DNA from: JAVBJN01 sp031546985 | GTDB taxonomy: Bacteria > Bacteroidota > Bacteroidia > Chitinophagales > Chitinophagaceae | DNA: 64,000 nt | Reading direction: 5' to 3' | Assembly: GCA_031546985.1 (NCBI GenBank) | Contig: JAVBJN010000019.1 | Coordinates: 1 to 64,000, forward strand | In this document: piece by piece, positions 51,667 through 62,300 of the stretch | Layout: each line of letters starts with the position of its first letter | How positions within the stretch are numbered: position 1 is the first letter of the stretch | Notes under the pieces: model-generated | The model's input: only the letters and a program-made list of their open reading frames with translations | What the model was told of the DNA's origin: nothing | Database searches by the model: none | Program-made: the position numbers and the translations under genes

Positions 51667-52755
51667 ATGAAAAGAATCTTGTTTGCTGCAATGATTATGA
51701 GTTGCTTAAGCGCACAGAAAGCATCGGCGCAGATCTTTACTTTTCCGCCATACAATACAACTCCCGGCTGTTTTGATGGCAGCAACTATACCCTCGATGT
51801 TATCGTTCAGATCGACGGCGTGCGTATAGGAACAATTTATTCCGACAATGGCAGTTCGGGCTCATTCGCGTTTGAAGTTTTATTGAGCGGTATCAACCTT
51901 ATTACAGGCACCGTGGGGACTAGCGCCACCAATTTTTATACTTACACCATAACGACTTATTCGGATAATACCAACCTGGCCAGTGGTGTCATTTCCAATA
52001 ACCTCACCATGCCTATTGCCTCTGGTTCGGGCTCCAATGTATCGTTGAATAATAACGACACTTACAATGGTTCTGCATCGGCCATGGGGCTTACCGCCAA
52101 TACTACCTATTCCAGCCAATCGGTTATTGACTTGTTTGGTTTCGATAGTCTTACGCTGAATATAGCCGGGCCTTGCCTTTCTGTATCCGCATCGGGTAAT
52201 TTGGGTGCTGTATTGCTGCCCATTAAACTGAAAGATTTTTATGCGACCAATATGGGGTCTGCGATCAATATTAACTGGGCAACGGAACAAGAAGAAAACA
52301 ATGTTGGCTTTGAACTGCAAAAAAGCAGTAATGGCGGAGCGTGGGTTAAACAGGCTTTTATTGCCAGCAAGGCTGCACAAGGAAATAGCGCTACGGCCTT
52401 GACCTACCGGTTTCAGGATGATGCACCTCATGCCGGCAATAATTTTTACAGGTTGAAACAAATGGATAACGATGGTACCTACAGCTATAGCAAAACGGCA
52501 AAAGTTCATTTTGGCGGCGCAGCTTTAAACCAAAGCCTTGCGATATATCCTTTGCCCGCTTCTGATTTTGTATACGTGTATTCGTCCGGCATTAGCCCCA
52601 ATACAGCAGCAATGCTAACCGATATTACCGGTAAAGTATGCCTGCAAACGTTAGTATCATTTCCCGAAACGAAAATAGATGTATCGCATTTGCCCAATGG
52701 CACTTACCTGCTGCGGGCAGGAGATGTGGTAAGCAAAGTAGTAGTGCTGCGCTAA
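51667..52755 (+). CDS. T9SS cargo protein of unknown function
   Basis: A 362-residue exported protein: signal peptide 1-22 (ending ASAQ), a beta-rich Ser/Thr/Asn-rich region (about 25-185) with one Cys pair (PGCFDG and GPCLS), then the usual Bacteroidota stretch LLPIKLKDFYATNMGSAININWATEQEENNVGFELQKS (Fn3-like, about 190-270). It ends in a T9SS type A sorting domain (IYPLPASDFVYV ... LPNGTYLLRAGDVVSKVVVLR). It is carried to the cell surface or outside. No enzyme motif was found; an adhesin or matrix role is a guess. It ends 1 bp from the convergent helicase gene. Confidence 0.75.
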   Translation: MKRILFAAMIMSCLSAQKASAQIFTFPPYNTTPGCFDGSNYTLDVIVQIDGVRIGTIYSDNGSSGSFAFEVLLSGINLITGTVGTSATNFYTYTITTYSDNTNLASGVISNNLTMPIASGSGSNVSLNNNDTYNGSASAMGLTANTTYSSQSVIDLFGFDSLTLNIAGPCLSVSASGNLGAVLLPIKLKDFYATNMGSAININWATEQEENNVGFELQKSSNGGAWVKQAFIASKAAQGNSATALTYRFQDDAPHAGNNFYRLKQMDNDGTYSYSKTAKVHFGGAALNQSLAIYPLPASDFVYVYSSGISPNTAAMLTDITGKVCLQTLVSFPETKIDVSHLPNGTYLLRAGDVVSKVVVLR

Positions 52756-52756
52756 A

Positions 52757-55700
52757 TTACCCTGCACCCAACAACTGCATCAAACCAGCTTTATCCATAT
52801 TGCGGAAGAAAGAAGTATCGGCCTGCACCAGGCTGCCCGACAGGTTGCGTTTCGACTCCTGCATGATGAGTATTTTTTCTTCCACGGTTTTGCGGCAGAT
52901 AAGCCTTACCGCAATCACCTTTTTGTTTTGCCCAATGCGGTGAACCCGGTCTATGGCCTGGTTTTCTACCGCGGGATTCCACCAGGGATCTACGAGGTAC
53001 ACGTAATCGGCCATGGTGAGGTTAAGGCCGGTGCCGCCCGCTTTCAGGCTTATGAGGAACACACGGCTTTGCGGATCGGTCTGGAAAGAATGTACTACCG
53101 CTTCGCGGTTGCGGGTACTGCCGGTAAGCATGTCGAACCCAATGCCTCTCTGCACCAGTTCTTGTTTAATAAGGTTGAGCATGCCCACGAATTGCGAGAA
53201 CACCAGGATTTTATGCCCAGGTGTCTGGGCTTCGATCTGCTCCATCAGCAAATCCATTTTGGCAGAGGGGCTGTCGGTCACTTCATCATCGCCCAGGAGG
53301 ATAGGGGCGTTGCAGATCTGCCGGAGCTGGGTTAAGCCTTTGAGCACATGCACTTGCCGCTTGCTCAGCTCATCGCCATTGGTGGCCGATATGTAATCGC
53401 GAAACTGTTTTTCGTACACATCGTAGATCTCCCGTTGCTTGGGCATCATATCGCAGTACAATACCATTTCCGTTTTCTCTGGCAGTTCCGAAGCTACTTC
53501 TTGCTTGGTGCGCCGCAGTATAAAAGGTTTTACTTTTTGCTGTAGCGCTACCGCCCGCTTGCTGTCTTTAAACACATCGATAGGGGTGGAGTACACATCG
53601 CGGAAATATTGTTTGCTGCCCAGTAAGCCGGGACAGGCAAACGATAACTGGCCAAAGAGGTCGAAGGTATTGTTTTCGATAGGCGTACCCGTAATCACAA
53701 TCCTGTTGCGGGCTTGCAACTGCCGCACGGTTTTATACCGCTGTGTTTCGGGGTTTTTAATGTATTGCGATTCGTCGAGGAAAATGTAATTGAAGGTATA
53801 GTGTTTCAGAAAATTAATATCGGTAAGCAGGGTGCCGTATGAGGTAAGGATCACTTCATACGCATCGAAACCTGTGGTGTCCTTAATACGGTCGGTACCG
53901 TAAATGGTGTGCAGTGTAATGGAAGGCGCAAAACGTTTCAGCTCCTGCTGCCAGTTAAAAATAAGGGTAGCGGGCACCACCAGCAGATTGGTATTCTGCT
54001 GCACTTTGCTGCGTTGTGAGAGGATAAACGCGATGATCTGAATCGATTTACCCAATCCCATATCATCGGCCAGGCAGCCGCCAAAATTAAAGTCGTCGAG
54101 AAAGTTGAGCCAGTTTAAACCCTGTTGCTGGTAGTCGCGCAGGGTGGCCTGTAACCCTGTGGGCACAGGTACTTCACTTATACTGGTAAAACCATTCAAT
54201 TGCTGGCGGTAGCGGTTAAGCTCCAGTTTCACAGGCTCGTCCAGCATGTCTTCTTCATAATGGTCGTCTATTGCCGTATAGTTGATATGCGGAATGCGCA
54301 GGGTTTCTTCATCTATGATTTCGCCCGAATCAAAATAAGCCGCAAATTTTTTCATCCACTCTTCGGGCAATATGCCCATTGTGCCATCGTCGAGCTGCAC
54401 GTATTTGCTTTTGTTGCGCAGCGATTTCTGAATGTGTTTGAGCGAAGCTCTTTTGCTGCCAAATCGTACTTGTATCAATGCATTGAACCAGTTGAGGCCA
54501 CTGCGCACCTTAATGTCTACTTTGGCTTTGTGCTGGTTTAGTTTATTGCCCTCCAGTTCGTTAAAGCCCAGTACCGCAATGCCATGGCTGGTCCATTCCT
54601 CAAACGCGTTCAGAAACCAGTTTTCGTCCATAAACCGGTCTTTGTGCAGGTAAAAATAATGCAGGTCGTTCTGGTACATCTGCTCTGCAAAATGCGGGTG
54701 TTGTTTCATGAGCAGCGCCGTAAAATCATTTTCCTTTTCATCATTCCGCTGCACCATAAATTCGCGGCCTTCGGTATCCAGGCCATAGATCTGCCTTTTG
54801 GTGCGGATGGGAATCTCTACATCGGCATAGCGCATGACCGGAATAATCATCACATATTTTCCAAAGTCGGAGAGGTACACCGCTTTTTCGGTCTGGTGGT
54901 GAAAGCCTTGCTGGGCCAGCTGCTCGGCCGTAGCAGGCGGCACGTATTGGTATTGTATGTTGATATGGTCTTCGAGCTGGTGCAACACTTTGTCTTTAAA
55001 CTCCCGGTATTTGGAGGCATGCACCAGCAGGTTGTCGGGCATTTTCTTTAACAGGTCTATAGCGCCTAAAATGGGTAATTGTGCTACCAGGTAAAGGGTG
55101 TTGCCATCTTCCAGAAAATAGGAGTAAACCAGGTTCATGTCTTTGAGTGTGCAAGCGGTGTGGTGGATGGTGAGGTGGCCGGATAGCTCATAAAAATGCC
55201 CAACCCGGTTTACCGAAAGATTTACGCTTCCGGTGTATGATTTTACCTGCACAGGTGTTATAGACGTGGCCGTTACATTTTCGGAAACCGAATTGTCGTG
55301 CCGGTAAAAGGAATAGGTATGCGGATTGCGGACGATGGCTTTTAATGCAGCCAGGCCCGAAGCCGAACGTTTGCTATCCGGCAGGTTTTGAAACTTGCTG
55401 ACGCCGCTGAAGAACTTAACATGATCGGGATCTTCTGACGACCAGATAAAATCGAGTGGGGATAGTGGTGCCAGCGGATTTTTTGGTTTCCCTTCTTTGG
55501 TAACCGCCGCTTTGTACAGCTCCACTACCAGGTGGCCGTAGTATTTGTGCTTTTTAAGCACTACCGCTATGGCCTGGCCGTTTTCGGGTGTATGGGTTTG
55601 CGGAATCGCATCATTGGCCACATTCAGCACATCGAGCATCATACCCATTTGCTCCAGGGTAACGGGTACCAGGGCCGGTAGTTTGGCCTTAATGGTTACG

Positions 55701-56146
55701 CTGCGGTTTTCCCAGCGGGCTTCAAAATATTGGTCCAGGTCTGGTTCGTTTTCCAACCCATAATCCACAGCCTTCTTTTTAAACTCCTGGTGCCGGAGCG
55801 TGGGGTTGAAAAAAAGATTGAGCTCCGGCCTGCGCAGTATAGCCAGCAGAATGGTCGCCTCATGCTCGCACAATAGCCCACGCTCGGCCGCACAACCACA
55901 GGACACCACCAGTTGCCCGTTTTGTTGCTGCACCGTAACCGGCGGGTAAGCCATAATAGAATTGGCGTATGCAAACACCCCTTCGTTCAAGCCCAGCTGC
56001 TCTGCCGCAATATGGGGCAATATCGATGTGTCGATATAGATGCCGTTTGGGATGCATTGCGCCAGCCGGGTTTCCGTTAGCCCGGCAATACTGGTATGGG
56101 CAAAAACAAAATAATGGTGGCTGGTATGGGGAGGAAGGTTGTTCAT
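52757..56146 (-). CDS. SNF2-family helicase with N-terminal SWIM zinc finger
   Basis: About 1129 residues from the ATG at 56146; the frame also opens at a TTG at 56161. The N-terminal part (about 70-95) has a SWIM-type finger, CGC...LLCEHEATILL. A long unassigned region follows (100-650). The Swi2/Snf2 ATPase starts with ATLRDYQQQGLNWLNFL, then DDMGLGKS (Walker A), LDESQYIKN (DExx) and TGTPIENN. The C-terminal helicase lobe has LVFSQFVGML, LKAGGTGLNLT and DPWWNPAVENQAIDRVHRIGQ. It is an ATP-driven DNA translocase; bacterial SWIM-SNF2 proteins are thought to act in DNA repair or RNA-polymerase recycling, but the role is not proved. It is monocistronic. Confidence 0.93.
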   Translation of the reverse strand: MNNLPPHTSHHYFVFAHTSIAGLTETRLAQCIPNGIYIDTSILPHIAAEQLGLNEGVFAYANSIMAYPPVTVQQQNGQLVVSCGCAAERGLLCEHEATILLAILRRPELNLFFNPTLRHQEFKKKAVDYGLENEPDLDQYFEARWENRSVTIKAKLPALVPVTLEQMGMMLDVLNVANDAIPQTHTPENGQAIAVVLKKHKYYGHLVVELYKAAVTKEGKPKNPLAPLSPLDFIWSSEDPDHVKFFSGVSKFQNLPDSKRSASGLAALKAIVRNPHTYSFYRHDNSVSENVTATSITPVQVKSYTGSVNLSVNRVGHFYELSGHLTIHHTACTLKDMNLVYSYFLEDGNTLYLVAQLPILGAIDLLKKMPDNLLVHASKYREFKDKVLHQLEDHINIQYQYVPPATAEQLAQQGFHHQTEKAVYLSDFGKYVMIIPVMRYADVEIPIRTKRQIYGLDTEGREFMVQRNDEKENDFTALLMKQHPHFAEQMYQNDLHYFYLHKDRFMDENWFLNAFEEWTSHGIAVLGFNELEGNKLNQHKAKVDIKVRSGLNWFNALIQVRFGSKRASLKHIQKSLRNKSKYVQLDDGTMGILPEEWMKKFAAYFDSGEIIDEETLRIPHINYTAIDDHYEEDMLDEPVKLELNRYRQQLNGFTSISEVPVPTGLQATLRDYQQQGLNWLNFLDDFNFGGCLADDMGLGKSIQIIAFILSQRSKVQQNTNLLVVPATLIFNWQQELKRFAPSITLHTIYGTDRIKDTTGFDAYEVILTSYGTLLTDINFLKHYTFNYIFLDESQYIKNPETQRYKTVRQLQARNRIVITGTPIENNTFDLFGQLSFACPGLLGSKQYFRDVYSTPIDVFKDSKRAVALQQKVKPFILRRTKQEVASELPEKTEMVLYCDMMPKQREIYDVYEKQFRDYISATNGDELSKRQVHVLKGLTQLRQICNAPILLGDDEVTDSPSAKMDLLMEQIEAQTPGHKILVFSQFVGMLNLIKQELVQRGIGFDMLTGSTRNREAVVHSFQTDPQSRVFLISLKAGGTGLNLTMADYVYLVDPWWNPAVENQAIDRVHRIGQNKKVIAVRLICRKTVEEKILIMQESKRNLSGSLVQADTSFFRNMDKAGLMQLLGAG

Positions 56147-56285
56147 GTAATGGGTTTGCAACTGCGGGACCGGTGGTGGCGATCTGCTGCAATATTACGG
56201 CCTTCTTAAAAGGTAATGCGCATAAAATAAGCGGTGGGCATTTTGCTTTTGAACGGAAGGATAAGCAGGCATTTATACATTAAAA

Positions 56286-56319
56286 ATCAAGGGCAAAACG
56301 ATTGTGCTTTGCCCTTGAT
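56286..56319. terminator. Terminator of the glucan synthase gene
   Basis: Perfect 12-bp stem atcaagggcaaa / tttgcccttgat with a 10-nt loop. On the minus strand a T-run follows, 5 bp after the stop of the large gene at 56324. Confidence 0.92.
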
Positions 56320-56323
56320 GGTG

Positions 56324-59300
56324 TTAATTGGTATGTAGAACAATGTTGATGTAAACTTCGGCGGTATGGGTGTTGCCGTCATCGTTTAACGGAATGGTAT
56401 TGCCCACGCCTGTAGTGTTGTCTGTTTTCCAGCGCGATGGGGTTTCATCCTGCAATTGGTAAACGGTGATGTTGTACACCGTATTGCCATACCGGAAATC
56501 TATGGTTACCGAAGGCCATTGCAGCGGGAAACAGGGTTTGAATGTTAAACGGTCTGCCTGTAACCGCAGCCCCAGCAAAGAGCTTATTAAAAACTGGTAC
56601 ATCCACCCGGCCGATCCGGTGTACCACGACCAGCCGCCACGCCCTTCGTGGGTTTTATTGGCATACACATCTGCCGCCATTACATAAGGTTCTGCCTTGT
56701 ATACCTGAACCGCAGCTGCATCACGGGTATGATTCATAGGTAAAACGAGGTTGAACAGCTCCCATACTTTTTCGCGGTCGCCCAATTGGGCAAAGGCCAT
56801 TAGTGCCCAGATGGCCGCATGCGAATACTGGCCGCCGTTTTCCCTTACGCCGGGCACATATCCTTTGATGTAACCCGGGTTGGGTCCTGTGCCATCAAAC
56901 GGAGGATCGAGCAGTTGAATCAATCCCATCGATCTTTTTACAAGGTGCTGGTCCAGGGCTATCATCGCTTTTTGTTGCCTTTGCGGGGTGGCCGCGCCAG
57001 AGAGCACCGCCCAGCTTTGGGCAATGGCATCAATCCGGCAGCTTTCGTTTTGGGCAGAGCCGAGTGGTGTGCCATCATCGAAGAATGCACGCAGGTACCA
57101 ATCGCCATCCCAGCTGTGGGTTTCAATATTTTGTTGCAGGGTAAGCGCTTCTTCCTGGCAGGCAGTGGCAAAAGCGTTGTCGCCAAATGCGTGGGCAATG
57201 CCTTCGAACTGCTGCAATACCGTGAAGCGGAAAAAGGCCAGCCATACGCTTTCGCCCTTGCCCTGGTTGCCTACCCGGTCCATACCATCGTTCCAGTCGC
57301 CCGATCCGATCAGGGGCAAGCCGTGCACGCCTTTCTTGTGGCCGTAGCTTATAGCCCGCACACAGTGTTCGTACAAAGTGCCGCTCAGGTTACCACTCAC
57401 CGGCAGGTCGTAAACCGAGTCTTCGTCGTGGTGCAGCAACCTGCTTTCCAGGAAGCCTACCTGGGTCTGCAACAGGTCTGTATCTCCGGTCGTGTCAATG
57501 TACCTGGCCACAACAAAGGGCAGCCAAAGCAGATCGTCGGAGCAGCGGGTGCGTACCCCACGGCCTTCTGGCGGGTGCCACCAGTGTTGTACATCTCCTT
57601 CTGCAAACTGGCGCGAAGCATTTAGCAGGATCTGCGCTTTTACCAGTTCGGGTTGGATAAAGAGCAGCGATAGCGCATCCTGCAACTGATCGCGGAAGCC
57701 AAATGCGCCGCCCGACTGGTAAAAGCCGCTGCGGGCAAATATGCGACTGGCAAGGGTTTGGTAAGTAAGCCACCCATTGGTCCATATGTTGAGCGCGGTG
57801 TCGGGACTGTTGATTTGTATGCCGGTGAGCAGGTGTGCCCAATAGCTTTTTACATCTTCCAGCGCCTGCATTACGGCCTCGCGGTCTTCAAATTTGCGGA
57901 GCAGGATTTGAGCAGCGGGGGTGTGCGCTTCGTTGCCCAGCAGGAAAATGATTTCTTTTTCTGCACCGTTGAGCAAGTCGAATTTAACCTGCAATGCCGC
58001 GCAGGGGTCCATACCGGCGCCGCTCCTGCCAGATAGTTTTTTGCGGTACAATGCAATAGGATCTGACAAATTGCGGTTGCGGCCAACAAATGCAGTACGG
58101 TCAAAAGTATAACTCAGCTGCGCGCCCTCTGTTTTAAAGAATGTAACGCGCTCGGTAAAGGGCGTATTGTACCTGTTTTTGAGCAGCAGCGCGCCGGTGG
58201 TGGTATCCTGCTCGGAGGTAATGTGCATGCTGGTTTTGGTACGCAGATCGCCCATGATGATATCCATAAAACCAGTGGCAGAGAGTTTGCGCTCGCGGCC
58301 CGATTGGTTTTTGATTTTTAACACCACGAATTTGACCGGCAATGTTTTGTCTACAAACACACACATTTCGGTAGCGATGCCATGCTCGGCATGTTCAAAC
58401 CGGGTGTAGCCAAAACCGTGGGTGGTAATATATGGTGCTGCGCTTTTTCTGGGGAAGGGTGCGGGGCTCCAGAAAAAACCGGATTCTTCGTCGCGGATGT
58501 AGAATGCTTCTCCGCCCATATCGCTTACCGGATCGTTGCTCCAGGGTGTAAGGCGGTATTCGTGCGCGTTAACCGCCCAGGTATAAGCCGAGCCGCTTTC
58601 TGACACAACGGTACCAAAGTCGGGATTGGCTATCACATTTGCCCAGGGGGCAGGGGTAGGCGCACCGGGTGTGGTAATGATTTTATATTCTTTGCCATCG
58701 GGGGTAAATCCGCCGGTGCCATTAAAGTACAGCAGCCCGGCAGGGAGTGTTACCTCCTGTGGCAGATCTGGCGTGGCCGGCGGTTTGGATTCCAGCAACG
58801 GCGGCACAATGTGTTCGGTAAAAGTGCGGTTTACCTGCTCGGTAAGTGTGCCTTTATCGTCCTGGATAATAATGCGGGCTATGCTGGCAAAGAGTATGCG
58901 GTCTTCCGGCGAAAGCTGGTCGGCCGATTTTACAAAAATGCTACCAGGCTTGTTGTACACCTGGTGGTTTACGGCTTCGGCGGTGATGAGGCCTAAGATC
59001 TGATCTTGCAGCAGCTGGCGGTAGGTACCGTGGTCTTCGTTCCAGATTACAAGATCTACATCCAGTCCTTTTAACCGCCAATAGGCATGGGCCTGCACCA
59101 TTTGCCGCACCAGCTCTATGTTTTCGGGATCGTAAATATGGAGCAGCACAATGGGAATATCGCCGGAGATGGAATGGCTCCATAAGCCCGACTGTCCCCG
59201 GAAATTGCTTTGGATAATACCCGGCTCGGCCCGGAAAGCAGCGTGCGGATAAATCAGGTAAGCCGCCAGCCGGTCGTAGAGCTGGGCCTCTGCCTCTGTA

Positions 59301-62300
59301 GCGTTGATCTGGCGCAGGAGTACCTGGCTGTGCGTCCACGACAATTCAAAAGCACGGTTTTTAAGGTGTTGGTCGCGGTATTTGTGCATCAGGTTTTCGC
59401 AACCCATTTTCGATTCGCTCATACCATATACCAGGTCTATGGTAGCGGTGTGGTTGGGTTTGATGCTGATGCGGAAACGGATAGCGGCCACCGGATCGAG
59501 CACTGCACCTTCGCTACCGGATAGTTCGGCTTCGTCCATAGCCAGCGGATGCACCAGGGTGCGGCTACGGCCGGTAAAGCGCATGCGGTCGGTTTCGTAC
59601 GATACCGATTCGGTAGAAGCGCCGTGCACATTCATGAGGTGAAACATCCAGGGTGGCTGCTCCTCTGCCGAGCGGGGACGGCGGGTGCAAACGATGGCTC
59701 TTTGCTCCGGCAATATTTCGGTTTGTACAAACAGGTTGCTGAATGCCGGGTGCGCTTCATCTGCCGCCTGGGCTGCAAGCACCACCTCGGCATAACTGGT
59801 AATTTCCAGCACTTTAACCGATTGGGTACGGTTGGTAATCCTGATGCGCCGCATTTCGGTATCATCTTCCGGCGAAATCACAATTTCTGTGCGGGTATCA
59901 AAACCATCGTCCTGGCGGTGAAATTCAATATGGCCGTGGGCATAGGTTACCTCATAGTGCTTGGCCGGTTGCAGGGTGGGCTGGTAGGTATTGGACCAGA
60001 ACTTGCCGGTATCTACATCTTTAATGTAACAGAATATGCCCTTGTTGTCTTTGGTTATGTCTTCTCTCCACCGGGTTACCGCAATGTCTTTCCAGCGGCT
60101 GTAACCACCACCGGAGTTGGTCACCATAACCTGGTACCGGCCATTGCCCAGCAACTGGATTTCGGGAGTGGGTGTGTTGGGCGTATTGGTTTTGCGCACC
60201 GGCACATCGGCAGTGTGGGTATGGGTCTCCTGCACATCGGCAGTGTGGGCATAAAAGAGTGTGGCGCGTGGAATGCGCTCCTGCAACAGCAATAACGTGG
60301 CCTGGAACCGGAGTTCTGACACAAACCGCTGCTGCATGGGTTTATTGAGCAGGAGGTAAGCGAGCGATAGCAGGCTCATACCCTGGTGGTGCACCATGTA
60401 TGACCGCACAATGGTGTGGTCTTTGCCCCTGGGTAAACGGGCCGAGGTATAATCTACGGCTTCGTAGAAACCGAACCGCCCTTCAAACCCTTCATGAGCC
60501 ATGAGCTGTAGGTTGGCGCAGGCTTTAGCGGGCAGCACCATCAGGGCCAGCATGGTGGCGTAGGGTGCAATTACAAGATCTTCTTCGAGGCCGCGTTTAA
60601 GCCCCAGGCCCGGTACGCCAAATGCACGGTACTGGTAATTGAGGTTGGTATCGACCATATTGTAGGCCGATTCTGAAATGCCCCAGGGAATAGCGCGTTG
60701 GGTGGCGTACTCAATTTGTCTTTTTACCGTGGCCTTGCTGGTTTGTTGCAGCAGGGTGTTGTCGAAAGAGGGCATAATGAGTTGCGGCATCAGGTACTCG
60801 AACATGGAGCCGCTCCAAGATAATAAAATAGGATCGCCGCCGGAGTTGGTCAGTAAGCGGCCCAGCGCAAACCAGCTTTCCTGCGGTAGTTTGCCTTGTG
60901 CGATGCCTACAAAAATACCCAGCCGGGCCTCCGATGCCAGCAGGTCGTAATAACTATCGTCTTTGCGCTGGTGGTCTACATTATAGCCAATGCGCAGCAG
61001 GCTGGTCGATTTGTCCAGCAGGAAATCGTAAGCCACATCGCTCAGCTGTTCGCATTGGGCGGTAAGCTCGTTCAGCAGCATTATCCTTTCCTGGGCTTCG
61101 TCGCTGCCCTGTACCAGGTATTGCTTCATTTGGGTGAGCCATGTTATTTGCTGCGGGTCGGTAGTTTGCTGCGTGTAATGGGTAAGAATGGGTACCAGCT
61201 CCTCCTGCATATTGCTCAACGCTGTCAATGAGGGTATAGATTCTACCGCAGACAGCCGCCCAAAAGCTGCCGGCACCGGAAGTAAACTGCTCCACGGAAT
61301 CAATGCTGCCAGGTCTTCGCTAATATTCGTGATCTGGTTTTGCAGTCTTTGCGACCACTGCAGCACATCGGGCTCATGCCCGTTTTCCTGTGTAGTCAAC
61401 TGCTGCGCCATAAAAAGGAGCTGTGTCGTCTTTTCATGAAAAGCAATCAGCGAACCGGTTTCGTCTGTATTGTTGTGCAGCAGGTCGAGCAAGGCGGTAA
61501 TGGCCTCGGTGTGGTGTTTTTTGTGCAGCGTAAGCAGGATTTGCGCTGTTGTTTGAAGGCCGTCAAAAATACGGTTGTCAAAAACCGGTTGGTTGGGCAA
61601 TGTTAGTAATCCCTGCCGCAGCGTAAGCAGGTGACCAGCAAGGTTGCCGCTGTCTACCGTAGATACATAGCGGGGTTGCAACGGCAGTAGCGATAAGGTA
61701 TCGTACCAGTTGTAGAAGTGCCCCCGGTACCGCTCCAGTTGCAACATCGATTGCAAGGTTTGGCGGCAGCGTTGTATAAGCTCACCTCCGGCAATGTAAC
61801 CAAAGTCGTAAGCCGTAAGATTGGCCAGCAGCGCAAGCCCCATATTGGTGGGCGAAGTGCGGTGCGCTATAACGGGTTCTGGTTGCTCCTGGAAATTATC
61901 GGGTGGCAGCCAGTTTTCCGAAGCCGTTACAAATTGCTCAAAAAACGACCAGGTTTTGCGGGCGGCCTGGTGTAAAAAAACAGTTTGTTCTATGGGGAGA
62001 TCTATTTCTTCTGCTGCTTCGGGTTTGCTCAGGTACCAGGCTATAGATGGCGAGAAAAACCAAAGCAGCAGGAAAGGCGTTGCAACTGGCAGTGCCTGCG
62101 GATGCAGGTAACATAAAGTGCCAATGGTGGCTACCGAGATAAAAGGGCCTACCCACATGGCACGGTACATGGCCCATACCGAGTGCGGGGCATGGTTAGA
62201 TGCTGCTGCAGAGGTAGTCCATTGCAGCAGGTGCTTGCGCGATATGAGCATGCGCCAGTTGGTGCGCAATATGGCATCGGTATAAGTATAGGCCTCAAAG